A stretch of DNA of 64,000 nt from Arthrobacter globiformis (GTDB taxonomy: Bacteria > Actinomycetota > Actinomycetes > Actinomycetales > Micrococcaceae): assembly GCF_030817195.1 (NCBI RefSeq), contig NZ_JAUSYZ010000001.1:3782001-3846000 (forward strand), given 5' to 3'. Positions 41,546 to 50,963 of the stretch are shown here, in pieces; positions within the stretch are counted from its first letter, which is position 1; each line of letters opens with the position of its first letter. Under the pieces are notes generated by a model. That model saw nothing but the letters and a program-made list of their open reading frames with translations, did no database searches and was not told the origin of the DNA. The position numbers were made by a program, and so were the translations under genes.

Positions 41546-42318
41546 CGCCGGCCCTCCCCTGCCTGGTCGCGGACTGCCTGGTCGTCGCGTCCGCTGGCGT
41601 CCTTAAGCCTGCGGGACTGGCCGACGACGGGGATCATCGACGTGTAGAGGGCCTTGGCTTCGTCGCGGATGACCTTGCCGTTCTTGAGCTCCACCACTCG
41701 CTTGCGCATCTCGTTCACGATGTCGTCGTCGTGAGTGGCCATGACCACGGTGGTGCCGTTCTGGTTGATCTTGTCCAGCACTCCCATGATGCCCATGGAC
41801 GTGGTGGGGTCCAGGTTGCCGGTGGGCTCGTCGGCCAGCAGGATGCCGGGGCGGTTGACCACGGCGCGGGCAATGGCAACGCGCTGCTGCTCACCGCCGG
41901 AGAGCTCGTGGGGCATGCGCTTCTCCTTGCCCTCCAGGCCTACGGTCTTGAGCACCTCAGGGACAGTGTCGCGGATGACGCTGCGGCTCTTGCCGATGAC
42001 CTGCATGGCAAAGGCGACGTTGGCAAAGACGTTTTTCTGGGGCAGCAGGCGGAAGTCCTGGAACACCACGCCGATTCCGCGGCGCAGGCGGGGCACGCGC
42101 CAGCTGGAGATGTTGGCTACGTTCTGGCCGGCGACGTAGACCGTGCCGGAGGTGGCGCGGTCTTCCTTGAGGACCAGGCGCAGGAACGTGGACTTGCCGG
42201 ATCCTGACGCGCCGACGAGGAAGGCGAATTCACCACGGTCAATTTCAAGGCTGACAGAATCCAGGGCGGGCCTGGCCTTCTGGTCATAGACCTTGGTGAC
42301 ATTTTCGAAACGGATCAT
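41542..42318 (-). CDS. ftsE: Cell division ATP-binding protein FtsE
   Basis: A 258-residue ABC ATPase: Walker A VGASGSGKST, Q-loop VFQDFRLLP, signature LSGGEQQRVAIARA, Walker B GILLADEPTGNLD and H-loop ATHDDDIV. It is about 30 residues longer than typical FtsE because of a charged C-terminal tail (QSRRLKDASGRDDQAVRDQA). It is first in the ftsE-ftsX-M23 set. Confidence 0.95.
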   Translation of the reverse strand: MIRFENVTKVYDQKARPALDSVSLEIDRGEFAFLVGASGSGKSTFLRLVLKEDRATSGTVYVAGQNVANISSWRVPRLRRGIGVVFQDFRLLPQKNVFANVAFAMQVIGKSRSVIRDTVPEVLKTVGLEGKEKRMPHELSGGEQQRVAIARAVVNRPGILLADEPTGNLDPTTSMGIMGVLDKINQNGTTVVMATHDDDIVNEMRKRVVELKNGKVIRDEAKALYTSMIPVVGQSRRLKDASGRDDQAVRDQAGEGRR

Positions 42319-42488
42319 GACCCTAAAACCCTGCAGGACACGGCTTTAAGGGCATGGTCTGCAACCGGTGCGGGGGCTTTCGCTAGGGGGAAGTAGAGCT
42401 CCGGCCTCTCGACTATACGCACGGGCTGCCATGCTCAGGCGGGAGTCAGGGGGCGTGTCGCGGGATTGGTCCCTTGCCCCTGGCGCGT

Positions 42489-43604
42489 CTAGCGTTCGGC
42501 GTTGCGGTTGTCGGTGCGCCAGCGGATCCCGGCTTCGATGAAGTCGTCAATGGCGCCGTCCAACACGGCGGAGGTGTTTCCCACCTCGTGCTCGGTGCGG
42601 AGGTCCTTGACCATCTGGTAAGGGTTCAGGACGTAGGAGCGCATCTGGTCGCCCCAGGACGCCTTGACGTCGCCGGCGAAGGCCTTCTTCTCGGCGTCTT
42701 CCTGCTCCTTCTTGAGCAGCAGGAGCCTCGACTGGAGGACCCTCATCGCGGCGGCGCGGTTCTGCAGCTGCGATTTCTCGTTCTGCATGGACACCACTGT
42801 GCCGGTGGGTATGTGCGTCAGGCGGACGGCGGAGTCGGTGGTGTTGACTGACTGGCCGCCGGGGCCGGACGAGCGGAAGACGTCCACGCGGATTTCGTTG
42901 TCCGGGATGTCAATGGAGTCTGTCTGTTCGATCAGTGGAATGACTTCCACTGCAGCGAAGGACGTCTGCCGGCGCCCCTGGTTGTCGAACGGGCTGATCC
43001 TGACCAGCCGGTGTGTTCCCGCCTCGACGCTGAGCGTGCCGAACGCGTACGGTGCATTGACCTCGAAGGTGGCGGACTTGAGGCCCGCTTCTTCCGCGTA
43101 GGAGGTGTCCATAACGGTGGTCGGGTAGCCATGGCGTTCCGCCCACCGGAGGTACATGCGCAGCAGCATCTCGGCAAAGTCCGCGGCATCGACGCCGCCG
43201 GCACCGGAGCGGATGGTGACCACGGCCTCACGCTCGTCGTACTCGCCGGAGAGCAGGGTGACGACTTCAAGGTCCTTCAGAGACTTGCGGATGGACTCCA
43301 GCTCCGCCTCCGCCTCTCCCATGGAGTCGGCGTCGCCCTCGTCCTGGCCGAGCTCCACCAGCACCTCAAGGTCATCGATGCGGGATGCCAGGGTGTTGAG
43401 CCGCTCCAGTTCGGACTGCCGGTGCGACAGCCGTGAGGTGATGACCTGCGCAGCCGCAGGGTCATCCCAGAGGTCCGGCTCGCCGGCACGCTCGCTCAGT
43501 TCTGCGATCTCTTCCTTGAGCGCCTCGACATCGGTGACATTTTCGATGGAGGTATAGGTGCCGCGCAGCGCGCGGATTTCTGCAGCAAAATCAATTTGAG
43601 CCAT
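42489..43604 (-). CDS. prfB: Peptide chain release factor 2
   Basis: A 371-residue class I release factor with the catalytic GGQ in FRSSGPGGQSVNTTDSAV and the stop-recognition domain upstream; the RF2 specificity is inferred from the N-terminus and length. The frame is continuous, with no internal UGA, so the programmed +1 frameshift used in many bacteria is absent. It lies 170 bp upstream of ftsE on the same strand. Confidence 0.95.
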   Translation of the reverse strand: MAQIDFAAEIRALRGTYTSIENVTDVEALKEEIAELSERAGEPDLWDDPAAAQVITSRLSHRQSELERLNTLASRIDDLEVLVELGQDEGDADSMGEAEAELESIRKSLKDLEVVTLLSGEYDEREAVVTIRSGAGGVDAADFAEMLLRMYLRWAERHGYPTTVMDTSYAEEAGLKSATFEVNAPYAFGTLSVEAGTHRLVRISPFDNQGRRQTSFAAVEVIPLIEQTDSIDIPDNEIRVDVFRSSGPGGQSVNTTDSAVRLTHIPTGTVVSMQNEKSQLQNRAAAMRVLQSRLLLLKKEQEDAEKKAFAGDVKASWGDQMRSYVLNPYQMVKDLRTEHEVGNTSAVLDGAIDDFIEAGIRWRTDNRNAER

Positions 43605-43708
43605 GGTTGTTTAAGCGTACGCTATCCGCCCTCACCAGCTGCGCCGATGGCAGGTGCGGCGACCGGCCGGACGGGGGCAGCGGCGACTCGGGGCGCCGGC
43701 GGACTCGG

Positions 43709-44188
43709 CTAGCGGGTCAGCCGCGAGCGTGCGGTGGATGAAGCTGCAATGGTGATGCCGTCCGGGATGAGGAAATTGACCACCGGAGGGTGCACGGTGG
43801 CGCTGAGAACCACGACGGCGGTGGACCCGTCGGGCGTACCCGTTCCGGCTGCGACGGCCAGCCCGGCGACCCGCCCGAAGGCGCCGTTGCGGCTGAGATA
43901 GTCGGACGCGACGTTCCGGACCCTGTCACCGTTCAGCAGGGCCGAGTGAGTGCCGCCGGCCGTTTCGACCTGGCCGAGCGTGTAGGAGTCGGCTGCGGCC
44001 ACCGAGGCGCCGTCCGCGAGCGACAGGAGTTTCTTGTGCTCGATGTAGAGGCTGGAGGCCGCCATCACCACGGTGCTGACCAGCAGGGCCAGCATGACGA
44101 ATCCGATGATGAGGACTGTCATTTGCCCGGCCTCATCACGAGCCGCTCGCGCTGATCGGATGGGGGTGCGGCCAGCTGCAGGAAGCAT
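43709..44188 (-). CDS. TadG-like pilus assembly protein
   Basis: A 159-residue protein with the DEAGQMTVLIIGFVMLALLVSTVVMAASSLYIEHKKL N-terminal helix, split by a Gly typical of Tad pseudopilins and of TadG (DUF2134). The rest is exported Ala/Gly/Thr-rich sequence. The ATG at 44188 overlaps the preceding stop by one base (TGATG). It is the last gene of the Tad operon and probably sits in the membrane at the pilus base. Confidence 0.82.
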   Translation of the reverse strand: MLPAAGRTPIRSARAARDEAGQMTVLIIGFVMLALLVSTVVMAASSLYIEHKKLLSLADGASVAAADSYTLGQVETAGGTHSALLNGDRVRNVASDYLSRNGAFGRVAGLAVAAGTGTPDGSTAVVVLSATVHPPVVNFLIPDGITIAASSTARSRLTR

Positions 44189-44793
44189 CAACGGAACCTG
44201 CCCACGACCTGGGTGGCCGAAGCGCTCAGCTGGCCGGCGTTGAGCCGAAGTGCTTCCCCAAATGGCACGAAAGGCAGCGGCACGGTGAGCCGTACGGTGA
44301 CGGTGACCGCGGAGCCCGCCGCCATGCAGTCACCGCCGGATTCACAGCGGATCTCAACGCTGGCGTTCCCGGCGGGATGGCCGTAATCGGCAAGGGTCAC
44401 CATGGTGGCCTGCTCTGCGGCCGCCCGGCCAGACGATGCATCGGGCTGGGTTACGAAGACCTTGGCCGCCTGGTCAGCTGCACCCACCACGGCGAAGGAG
44501 CCGCCCTGGATCTGGCCAACCGTGATGATGAAGTAGACCACGGGCACCATGAGAAGCAGTCCAAGGAACGTGAATTCGACGACCGCACTCCCCCGCTGCC
44601 CGCCGTCGCCCCCAGTGTTTTCGGGGTCGCGGGCGCGGTCCGGGTCGCACCCTGCGCTTTCCGGGTCGCGGGCGCGGTGGGCGCCGAGAGTGCCGGGGCG
44701 CCCACGGCCGTCAAGGCACAGAGCCTCCCGGAGCCTGCCCGCAACGCTGCTGGTGAGGTGCCGCCGCTCGCGGTCAGCCGGTGATCGCGGCAT
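44188..44793 (-). CDS. TadE/TadF-like pseudopilin
   Basis: A 201-residue protein. A 70-residue Arg/Asp-rich cytoplasmic N-terminus contains a duplicated RARDPE(S/N) unit. A TadE-type segment, GSAVVEFTFLGLLLMVPVVYF, provides the Glu5-like residue and helix, and a secreted domain with a Cys pair (CESGGDC) follows. I chose the ATG at 44793, overlapping the previous gene by 20 nt. The long N-terminal extension is unusual, so an internal start nearer the helix is possible. Confidence 0.78.
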   Translation of the reverse strand: MPRSPADRERRHLTSSVAGRLREALCLDGRGRPGTLGAHRARDPESAGCDPDRARDPENTGGDGGQRGSAVVEFTFLGLLLMVPVVYFIITVGQIQGGSFAVVGAADQAAKVFVTQPDASSGRAAAEQATMVTLADYGHPAGNASVEIRCESGGDCMAAGSAVTVTVRLTVPLPFVPFGEALRLNAGQLSASATQVVGRFR

Positions 44794-45169
44794 GTCCGGT
44801 GACCTCCAGCCCTTCGCGGGGACCAATCAGACCGATGACCGGCAACGGGGCCCTGACAGTCACTTCCAGCGTCCGCAGCCCTTGAAATGTGACTTCGCGC
44901 GTTTCGATGTCGCGGGCAAAGTCCGCGTTGAGCGCCGTACCGATGAGCTCGCCGGTGCGGCGCCTGGCGTCGTCCGCGCTGCGGTCGGCGAGGGTCCCGT
45001 ACCGGGCGCCGGACGCCGCAGCGTCGATGAGTGTGTTCCGGACGTGCAGGATGAGCGCGAGTTGGATGATGGACACGAAAAACATGGTCAGCAGGGCACC
45101 CACGAGCACAAAGTCGACCGCAGCAGCGCCGCTCTCGCGCCCGGAGGTGTCCGCGCCGGTCCCGTCCAC
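44774..45169 (-). CDS. TadE family pseudopilin
   Basis: A 131-residue protein with ESGAAAVDFVLVGALLTMFFVSIIQLALIL near the N-terminus, i.e. the TadE leader with Asp in place of the usual Glu, followed by a short extracellular domain. The GTG at 45169 starts 3 bp after the stop of the small pilin-like gene. Minor pseudopilins of this family are needed for Flp pilus assembly. Confidence 0.85.
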   Translation of the reverse strand: MDGTGADTSGRESGAAAVDFVLVGALLTMFFVSIIQLALILHVRNTLIDAAASGARYGTLADRSADDARRRTGELIGTALNADFARDIETREVTFQGLRTLEVTVRAPLPVIGLIGPREGLEVTGHAAITG

Positions 45170-45172
45170 GGG

Positions 45173-45421
45173 CTACTTTCCGACCGTGTCCATTGCCTGG
45201 TTGAACATGGCTTCCAGGGCAGGACCGGCCAGGGCCAGCAGCGCGGCGACAAGGACCGCCGACATCAGGGTGATCATGACCCAGCCGGGCACATCCCCGC
45301 GCTCAGGATGGTCCGCCAACGTCCCGATCTTCCGAGGGCGCGGGACTGCAGCCAAGGAGTGGCCGATCAGGGCCGTCACCGCGGCGACAAGTGCAAGTCC
45401 GTGCCTGGCCATGAATGTCAT
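45173..45421 (-). CDS. Small Flp-pilin-like membrane protein
   Basis: An 82-residue protein with two hydrophobic segments: residues about 5-24 and GDVPGWVMITLMSAVLVAALLALAGPALEAMF (about 45-75). The position in a Tad operon and the size suggest the major pilin. However, the usual GATAxEY processing site is replaced by GDVPGWV, with no Glu5. Start ATG at 45421, with AAAGGAAA upstream; ATG at 45412 is an alternative. It could equally be a membrane accessory protein. Confidence 0.7.
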   Translation of the reverse strand: MTFMARHGLALVAAVTALIGHSLAAVPRPRKIGTLADHPERGDVPGWVMITLMSAVLVAALLALAGPALEAMFNQAMDTVGK

Positions 45422-45492
45422 GTGCTTTCCTTTTCTGCGAGTTTGTTTGTTGTAGGGCATGGCCACTGCCGGCGGTTGCCGGAGCAGCGGGG

Positions 45493-46452
45493 TCAAAAAT
45501 TCAGGCTGAGTGCCGCTATTCCAGGGAACACGGCAAACACCACTGTCAGGGGCAGCACGCCAAAAACAAGCGGCACCATCATTGCGATTTCCTTCTTGCC
45601 GGCGGACTCCATCAGCTCACGCTTGGCCGTATCCCGGACGTCCTGGGCCTGGGCTCTCAGGACTTCGGCCAATGGCGTTCCGCGCTCCACCGCCACGATG
45701 ATGCCGTCAACAAAGCGGATCAGCGGCCCGAGATCCGTGCGTGCGGAAAACTCCTGAAGCGCCTCCACCAGGGGCTTCCCCGCCCGAGTTTCGGCCAGGA
45801 CCCGGCTGAATTCCTTGGAGAGCTCGCCCCTGGCTGTCCTGCAGACGCGGTCGAGGGCACCGGTGGCGCTTTCCCCGGCGCCCACCGCGAGCGCAATCAT
45901 CTCCGCCAAGCTGGGGAACTCTGCCAGCATCCGTTCCTCCCGCCGCCGAATCTGCACGCCCAGCCAGTAATCACGGAAGAGGAAACCGCCGATCCCGCTG
46001 CCGACTGAGACCGCCAGGGCCAGGACAGGACTGAACCTCCCGGCCAGGGCTGCCACCACGACGACGCTGACCGCAGCAATGAACGCGGAGAGTGCCCAAA
46101 AGAGCTGCTGGGCCCTGAAGTCCAGGGGCGACTTGTCGGTGCGCGCCTGGGCGAGCCTGCGGCTGAGGGCTGCGGAGCCAAGATTGAACCGGGCCAGTTT
46201 GGCGGTGGCTTCCCTGATCAGCGGATGGAGTATGCGTTCGAGGGGACCAAACGGAGTGAGGACGTGCTCCTCCGCCCGCAGGAGCCTTGATTCGAGGTTT
46301 TGGGACCTGAACTGCGGTTCGATGCGTTCCACGAAACTGACGGACCGCATGAACGGGAGCCGGACAAGGAGCAGCCACAGACCGGCACCGAGGAGTGCGC
46401 CGCAGAGTATCGCTGCCGCTGGGACGGTGGTCATGGCAGCAACGGTGGTCAT
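45493..46452 (-). CDS. tadC: Type II secretion F-domain protein TadC
   Basis: A 319-residue membrane protein with one T2SSF domain (AEFPSLAEMIALAVGAGESATGAL is the conserved helix) and four to five transmembrane segments. It is the inner-membrane platform of the Flp pilus together with TadB. The ATG at 46452 overlaps the tadB stop by 4 nt. Confidence 0.88.
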   Translation of the reverse strand: MTTVAAMTTVPAAAILCGALLGAGLWLLLVRLPFMRSVSFVERIEPQFRSQNLESRLLRAEEHVLTPFGPLERILHPLIREATAKLARFNLGSAALSRRLAQARTDKSPLDFRAQQLFWALSAFIAAVSVVVVAALAGRFSPVLALAVSVGSGIGGFLFRDYWLGVQIRRREERMLAEFPSLAEMIALAVGAGESATGALDRVCRTARGELSKEFSRVLAETRAGKPLVEALQEFSARTDLGPLIRFVDGIIVAVERGTPLAEVLRAQAQDVRDTAKRELMESAGKKEIAMMVPLVFGVLPLTVVFAVFPGIAALSLNF

Positions 46453-47303
46453 CGCAATACCCGCTCTTCCTCCGGGAGGGCTCCGATTTTCAGCATGACC
46501 GCGTAGCACACCAGCGACACCACCAGGCCTCCCAACAGCACGGCCGCTCCAATGGGGGTGTTGTACGCAGCCACGGCCTCCGGGCGGCTGACCAGTAGCA
46601 GCATGACAATCCATGGGGCCGCGACTGCCAACCGGGCAGCGTTGACTGTCCACGACTGCCGCGCTTCAAGCTCGCTGCGGGTCCGGGCGCTTTCGCGCAG
46701 GAACTCTGCGAGCGTCCCGAGCAGCTTGCCGAGATCGGAGCCGCCCACCTCCCTGGTAAGCCGGAGGGCCTCGATGATGCGGTCGGCTACCGGGTCCGCC
46801 AGCCGGTCTTTGAGCCTGTTCAGGGACGCGTCGAATTGACCGCCTGAGCGGTAATCCGAGCCGAAGTCACGGAACACGTGCCGCAGCTCCTCGGGTCCCT
46901 TGTCGCCCAGCTGTATCAGTGCCTCCGGCAAAGACAGCCCGGCCCGGATGGCCGACCGCAGGTGATCGACGACGTCGGGCCAGACCCGCCGCAGGACGGC
47001 GGTGCGTCGCTTGGCCCGCCATTTGACCACCGCCACCGGAAGCCAGCCACCGAACAGGCCAAAGCAAACGGAAATGGGCCAGGACCTGCTCACGGCGAAA
47101 AAGGCCAGGGTCGCAAAGGCGCCAAGGCCCAGGCAGCTGCCGATGAGACCGGCACCGGTGACCTTCTCAATGCCGGCAGACAGCAAGAGGTCATGGAGAC
47201 GGCTTGTCCGCGGTCCACGTTTGGGGCGCGCGGGCTGGTCCCAGGCCGACCACCAGATGAGGAACAGCCCGGCACCCGTCAGAAGTCCCAGCAGCGCAGC
47301 CAT
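46449..47303 (-). CDS. tadB: Type II secretion F-domain protein TadB
   Basis: A 284-residue T2SSF protein with the block RVWPDVVDHLRSAIRAGLSLPEAL and hydrophobic helices at both ends. It partners TadC in the platform complex. ATG at 47303 overlaps the tadA stop by one base. Confidence 0.88.
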   Translation of the reverse strand: MAALLGLLTGAGLFLIWWSAWDQPARPKRGPRTSRLHDLLLSAGIEKVTGAGLIGSCLGLGAFATLAFFAVSRSWPISVCFGLFGGWLPVAVVKWRAKRRTAVLRRVWPDVVDHLRSAIRAGLSLPEALIQLGDKGPEELRHVFRDFGSDYRSGGQFDASLNRLKDRLADPVADRIIEALRLTREVGGSDLGKLLGTLAEFLRESARTRSELEARQSWTVNAARLAVAAPWIVMLLLVSRPEAVAAYNTPIGAAVLLGGLVVSLVCYAVMLKIGALPEEERVLR

Positions 47304-48526
47304 CAGCGCGGGTCCAAAAGCGCCGCGACTTCATAACCGGCCCTCGCAAATTTTTCCTCCGCCGGCATGGTGTTGGCCGTCGGCTCCAGCAGGCCGCCGA
47401 TCATGGAAAAAATCATCGAGGACTCGATAATTCCGTTCTCGACCCGTCTGCCCAGGGAGAGGATTTCGGTCACCTGCCTACGGCCGTTCGCCAAGCGGCT
47501 GCAGTGAACCACCAGATCGATGCACGAGGCCACGGTCGGAACCACAAACGCGCTGGAAATGTTGTCGCCGGCGAGCAGCGGGAGCGTGCACATCTTGGTC
47601 ACGGCGTCGTGCGCTGAATTTGCGTGGACGGTGCACATCCCCGGAAGCCCGCTGTTAAGGGCGATCAGCATGTCGAGGCTCTCTGCTTCCCGGACCTCGC
47701 CCACCACCAGGCGGTCAGGCCGCATCCGGAGGGCTTCCTTGACCAGCCGGCGGAGCGGGATTTCTCCTTCGCCTTCCAGATTGGGCTGCCGGCACTGCAG
47801 CCCGACAACATCGCGCAGCGGAAACTGCAGTTCGAAGATCTCCTCGACTGTAACGACGCGCTCCCGGCTGCCTATGCTGGCCGCGAGGCAGTTCAGCAGC
47901 GTGGTCTTTCCCGCCTGTGTGGCACCTGAGACCAGGATGTTGAGTCCGCTCGCGACGGCGGCGCCCAAGAAGCGCCCGGACTGCGGGGTCAGGGTGCCCA
48001 GCTCCACGAGGTGATCCAGCCGCGTTGCCTTCACAACAAATTTGCGGATGTTGACGGCCCAGTGGCGTCTGGTGACATCCGGAATCACCACGTGCAGGCG
48101 GGATCCGTCAGGCAGGGCCGCATCCACGAAGGGCGATGAGATGTCCAACCGCCGGCCCGAGCTCTTCAGCATGCGCTCAACCAGGTCCCGGACCTGCTGA
48201 TCGGTAAGACTCAGTGATGTGAGTTCGGATTCGCCGTTCCGTGCGACATAGATTTCCGTCGGTGCGTTGATCCAGATTTCCTCAATCCCCGGATCATCGA
48301 GCAACGGTTGGAGGGCCCCGAACCCGGCCACGGCGTCGAAGACAAACCGCCGTGCTGACTCCAGTGGTCCGAGCGGCGGAAGCGGACCCATAAGGGCGCG
48401 CTCGTCATAGTCGGTCACGGCCGCTTCCACGAGCCGCCTGACCTCGGCAGCCTGGTGCAACGGATCGAGACCGCGCCTCCGGATCAGCTCCCGGACTTCA
48501 TCCTCGACAATGCGTACTGCATCCAT
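47303..48526 (-). CDS. tadA: Flp pilus ATPase TadA/CpaF
   Basis: A 407-residue secretion ATPase: GATQAGKTTLLN is Walker A, RERVVTVEEIFEL the Asp box region, PDRLVVGEVREAE Walker B, and NSGLPGMCTVHANSAHDA the His box. It powers pilus assembly and is the first visible gene of the operon. No tadZ/cpaE or prepilin peptidase gene is in the cluster. Confidence 0.92.
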   Translation of the reverse strand: MDAVRIVEDEVRELIRRRGLDPLHQAAEVRRLVEAAVTDYDERALMGPLPPLGPLESARRFVFDAVAGFGALQPLLDDPGIEEIWINAPTEIYVARNGESELTSLSLTDQQVRDLVERMLKSSGRRLDISSPFVDAALPDGSRLHVVIPDVTRRHWAVNIRKFVVKATRLDHLVELGTLTPQSGRFLGAAVASGLNILVSGATQAGKTTLLNCLAASIGSRERVVTVEEIFELQFPLRDVVGLQCRQPNLEGEGEIPLRRLVKEALRMRPDRLVVGEVREAESLDMLIALNSGLPGMCTVHANSAHDAVTKMCTLPLLAGDNISSAFVVPTVASCIDLVVHCSRLANGRRQVTEILSLGRRVENGIIESSMIFSMIGGLLEPTANTMPAEEKFARAGYEVAALLDPR

Positions 48527-48706
48527 GAATTCCCCCGAATGACTGCCGGCCCCAGCGGAGGCAGAACATCTGGGTTAAAGCTAAGGGATTGCTTCCGGCG
48601 AATACAGAGAAAAAGGGCAATTGTGGATAACTGAATGTCCGCCGGTCATCTGCCGCGATCTCCCTTATTCGCAGCGGCAGGCGGTTTCGCGATAAAATTG
48701 GTCGTT

Positions 48707-50827
48707 GTGCCTGCCATCCGAACCCTCGAGACGTCCAGGAAGCACCCATCAGCGGTCCGCGAGGCCCCGGCAACAAGCCAGTTCCAGCCAGAGATCCAAG
48801 GCCTCCGAGCTGTTGCCGTCCTCCTGGTGGTGCTTTATCACCTCTGGCCAGAGCGCCTCACAGGTGGCTATGTCGGTGTCGACGTTTTCTTCGTCATCTC
48901 AGGCTTCCTTATCACTTCCCACATGTACCGCGAAGTCCAGGACGGGTCAGCCCTGGGGCTGACCCGGTTCTGGGCGAGGCGAATCCGAAGGCTGCTTCCG
49001 GCATCGCTCCTGGTCCTGCTGGTGTCCCTGGTCGCGGCCTTCCTCTGGATCCCCTCCACGCTATGGGAAGTTGCGGCCCGCCAGGTCGGCGCCAGCGCCC
49101 TGTACGTTCAGAACTGGGTCCTGGCCACTGACTCCGTCGACTATTCAGCCCAGCACAATGATGCCTCCGCGGTTCAGCACTACTGGTCACTCTCGGTTGA
49201 GGAGCAGTTCTATTTCGTGTGGCCCCTGCTGGTGGCCCTGCTCCTGTACATCGCCCGAAGGCCGGCCGTGGCATCCAAACTGGGTCCGCTGTCTTCCCCT
49301 CGGGGCATGATGATCGCCGGTATAGCGCTCGTCGGCGCAACCTCGCTGATCTACTCGGTCGTTCTGACGGCGCAGAGCCCGTCTGTCGCCTACTTTGTTA
49401 CCCCGACCCGTGTCTGGGAGTTCGCCGCGGGCGGTCTCGCCGCGCTCATTTTCAATGGACGGCAATACTCCGGACGGCTGGCGACAGCTCTCGCCTGGGC
49501 CGGAGCCGCCCTGATCGCATATGCTGCCCTGACGTTCGACAGCGCCACCCCGTTCCCTGGCTGGACGGCCATGATTCCGGTGCTTGGCACCGCCTTGGTC
49601 TTCATTTGCAGCGGAAATCCCGCCCGGATGACACCCCGCTGGTGGCTCTCGCGCCGCCCGGCGATCTTTTTGGGCGACGTCTCCTACGGCGTATATCTGT
49701 GGCACTGGCCGCTGATCGTCGTCCTTCCGTTCGTCCTTCGCCATGACCTGGGGACCCTGGAGAAGCTGCTCATATTGCTGGCCTCCACGTTGCTGGCGTG
49801 GATCACAAAACTGACGGTTGAGGATCCGCTGCGGCGCGGCAGGCTGCTGAAAAAATCCCTGCGGGCATACCTGTTCGGCGCCGTAGGCATGGCGCTCACG
49901 GTGGCCATGTGCTTCGGGCTGACTTCGGCCGCATATTCAGAGTCAAGCCCGGACCGTTCCGCAGAGCTCGGAGCCTGCTACGGGCCCGGCGCGCTGGAAC
50001 CGGCCAACGGCTGCGGTCCTGTCATCGGCAGGGAAACGCCCAGTCCTGCGCCCGCCCTGGTCGCCAAGCAGAATACGCAGCCACTGCATCCCGGGTGCCA
50101 GGCCGACGCCGTCGGTACCGACATCGTGAGCTGCGACCTTGGTGTCGACGCTTCCCAGGCGAAGGAAACCGTGGCCATCGTCGGCGACTCCCATGCCACT
50201 GCCTGGTACCCGGCCCTGGAGACTCTGGCAAAAGATCGCAGCTGGCATATCAAGACCTACACGAAGAGTTCCTGCCCTGTTACGGCGGCCGTCCGGATCC
50301 AGGCCTCCGAGAAGACTGACTCAAATCAGCGGGATTGCCTGGCATGGGGTCAAAAGGTCGCCCGGGAGCTGGCCGGCAACAAGTCCGTGAGTACGATCTT
50401 CGCGGCATCCTATTCGACCGCGTTTTCCTTCGAATCCCCGGACAATGAGTCGTTCAGGGATCCGGCCGTTGACGGATTCGCAAAGGTGTGGCGCCAGTGG
50501 CTCGCCGCGGGAAAAAAGGTCGTGGTGTTCGACGACGTTCCGCGGACAACCGGTGAATACGTTCCGACGTGCCTCGCACGCCAGCAGGACGCTCTCGCCT
50601 GCGCAGTTCCAGTGAACAAGGCAATTCCCCCGAACACCGCCATCACGAACGCGGCGAAAGCCATGTCCGCAGAAGGCGTGAAGCGGGTCGTCCTGCGGAA
50701 CCAGTTCTGTGACAACAAGCTGTGCTACCCCGTGGTGGGATCCATGATCGTGTACCGGGACTTTTCACACATCAGCGCAGAATATGCTCGCGCGCTGGCA
50801 CCCTACATCGCCAAACAGCTTCCATAA
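48707..50827 (+). CDS. Acyltransferase-3 / SGNH two-domain O-acetyltransferase (OafA-like)
   Basis: A 706-residue protein. An N-terminal acyltransferase-3 membrane domain has 10-11 helices (residues about 30-390; PEIQGLRAVAVLLVVLYHLWP carries the catalytic His region, and DVFFVISGFLI follows). A C-terminal periplasmic SGNH domain (about 470-700) has GDSHATAW and the DFSHIS His. Such proteins O-acetylate peptidoglycan or surface polysaccharide. I chose the GTG at 48707, 8 nt after TAAAAT, as a likely leaderless start; the upstream extension does not resemble family members. It is divergent from the Tad operon. Confidence 0.9.
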   Translation: MPAIRTLETSRKHPSAVREAPATSQFQPEIQGLRAVAVLLVVLYHLWPERLTGGYVGVDVFFVISGFLITSHMYREVQDGSALGLTRFWARRIRRLLPASLLVLLVSLVAAFLWIPSTLWEVAARQVGASALYVQNWVLATDSVDYSAQHNDASAVQHYWSLSVEEQFYFVWPLLVALLLYIARRPAVASKLGPLSSPRGMMIAGIALVGATSLIYSVVLTAQSPSVAYFVTPTRVWEFAAGGLAALIFNGRQYSGRLATALAWAGAALIAYAALTFDSATPFPGWTAMIPVLGTALVFICSGNPARMTPRWWLSRRPAIFLGDVSYGVYLWHWPLIVVLPFVLRHDLGTLEKLLILLASTLLAWITKLTVEDPLRRGRLLKKSLRAYLFGAVGMALTVAMCFGLTSAAYSESSPDRSAELGACYGPGALEPANGCGPVIGRETPSPAPALVAKQNTQPLHPGCQADAVGTDIVSCDLGVDASQAKETVAIVGDSHATAWYPALETLAKDRSWHIKTYTKSSCPVTAAVRIQASEKTDSNQRDCLAWGQKVARELAGNKSVSTIFAASYSTAFSFESPDNESFRDPAVDGFAKVWRQWLAAGKKVVVFDDVPRTTGEYVPTCLARQQDALACAVPVNKAIPPNTAITNAAKAMSAEGVKRVVLRNQFCDNKLCYPVVGSMIVYRDFSHISAEYARALAPYIAKQLP

Positions 50828-50884
50828 GAGCTGCGTTCCATAAGGGCCGCGCTATAGGCGCGGGCGGATCCCCAGAACTGCGAA

Positions 50885-50921
50885 GACCCCGCGCCGCCTC
50901 CCAACGAGGCGGCGCGGGGTC
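50885..50921. terminator. Bidirectional hairpin between the acyltransferase and galE
   Basis: A perfect 16-bp GC-rich stem (50885-50900 with 50906-50921) has a CCAAC loop between convergent genes. T runs are weak on both sides. Confidence 0.75.
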
Positions 50922-50963
50922 AATGCTTTACGCCCGGCGCCGGGCAGCTTTGCAGGAAGGTGC

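Noticed and set aside
42489..43604. Programmed frameshift in prfB
   Set aside because: The frame is continuous and I see no early in-frame UGA.
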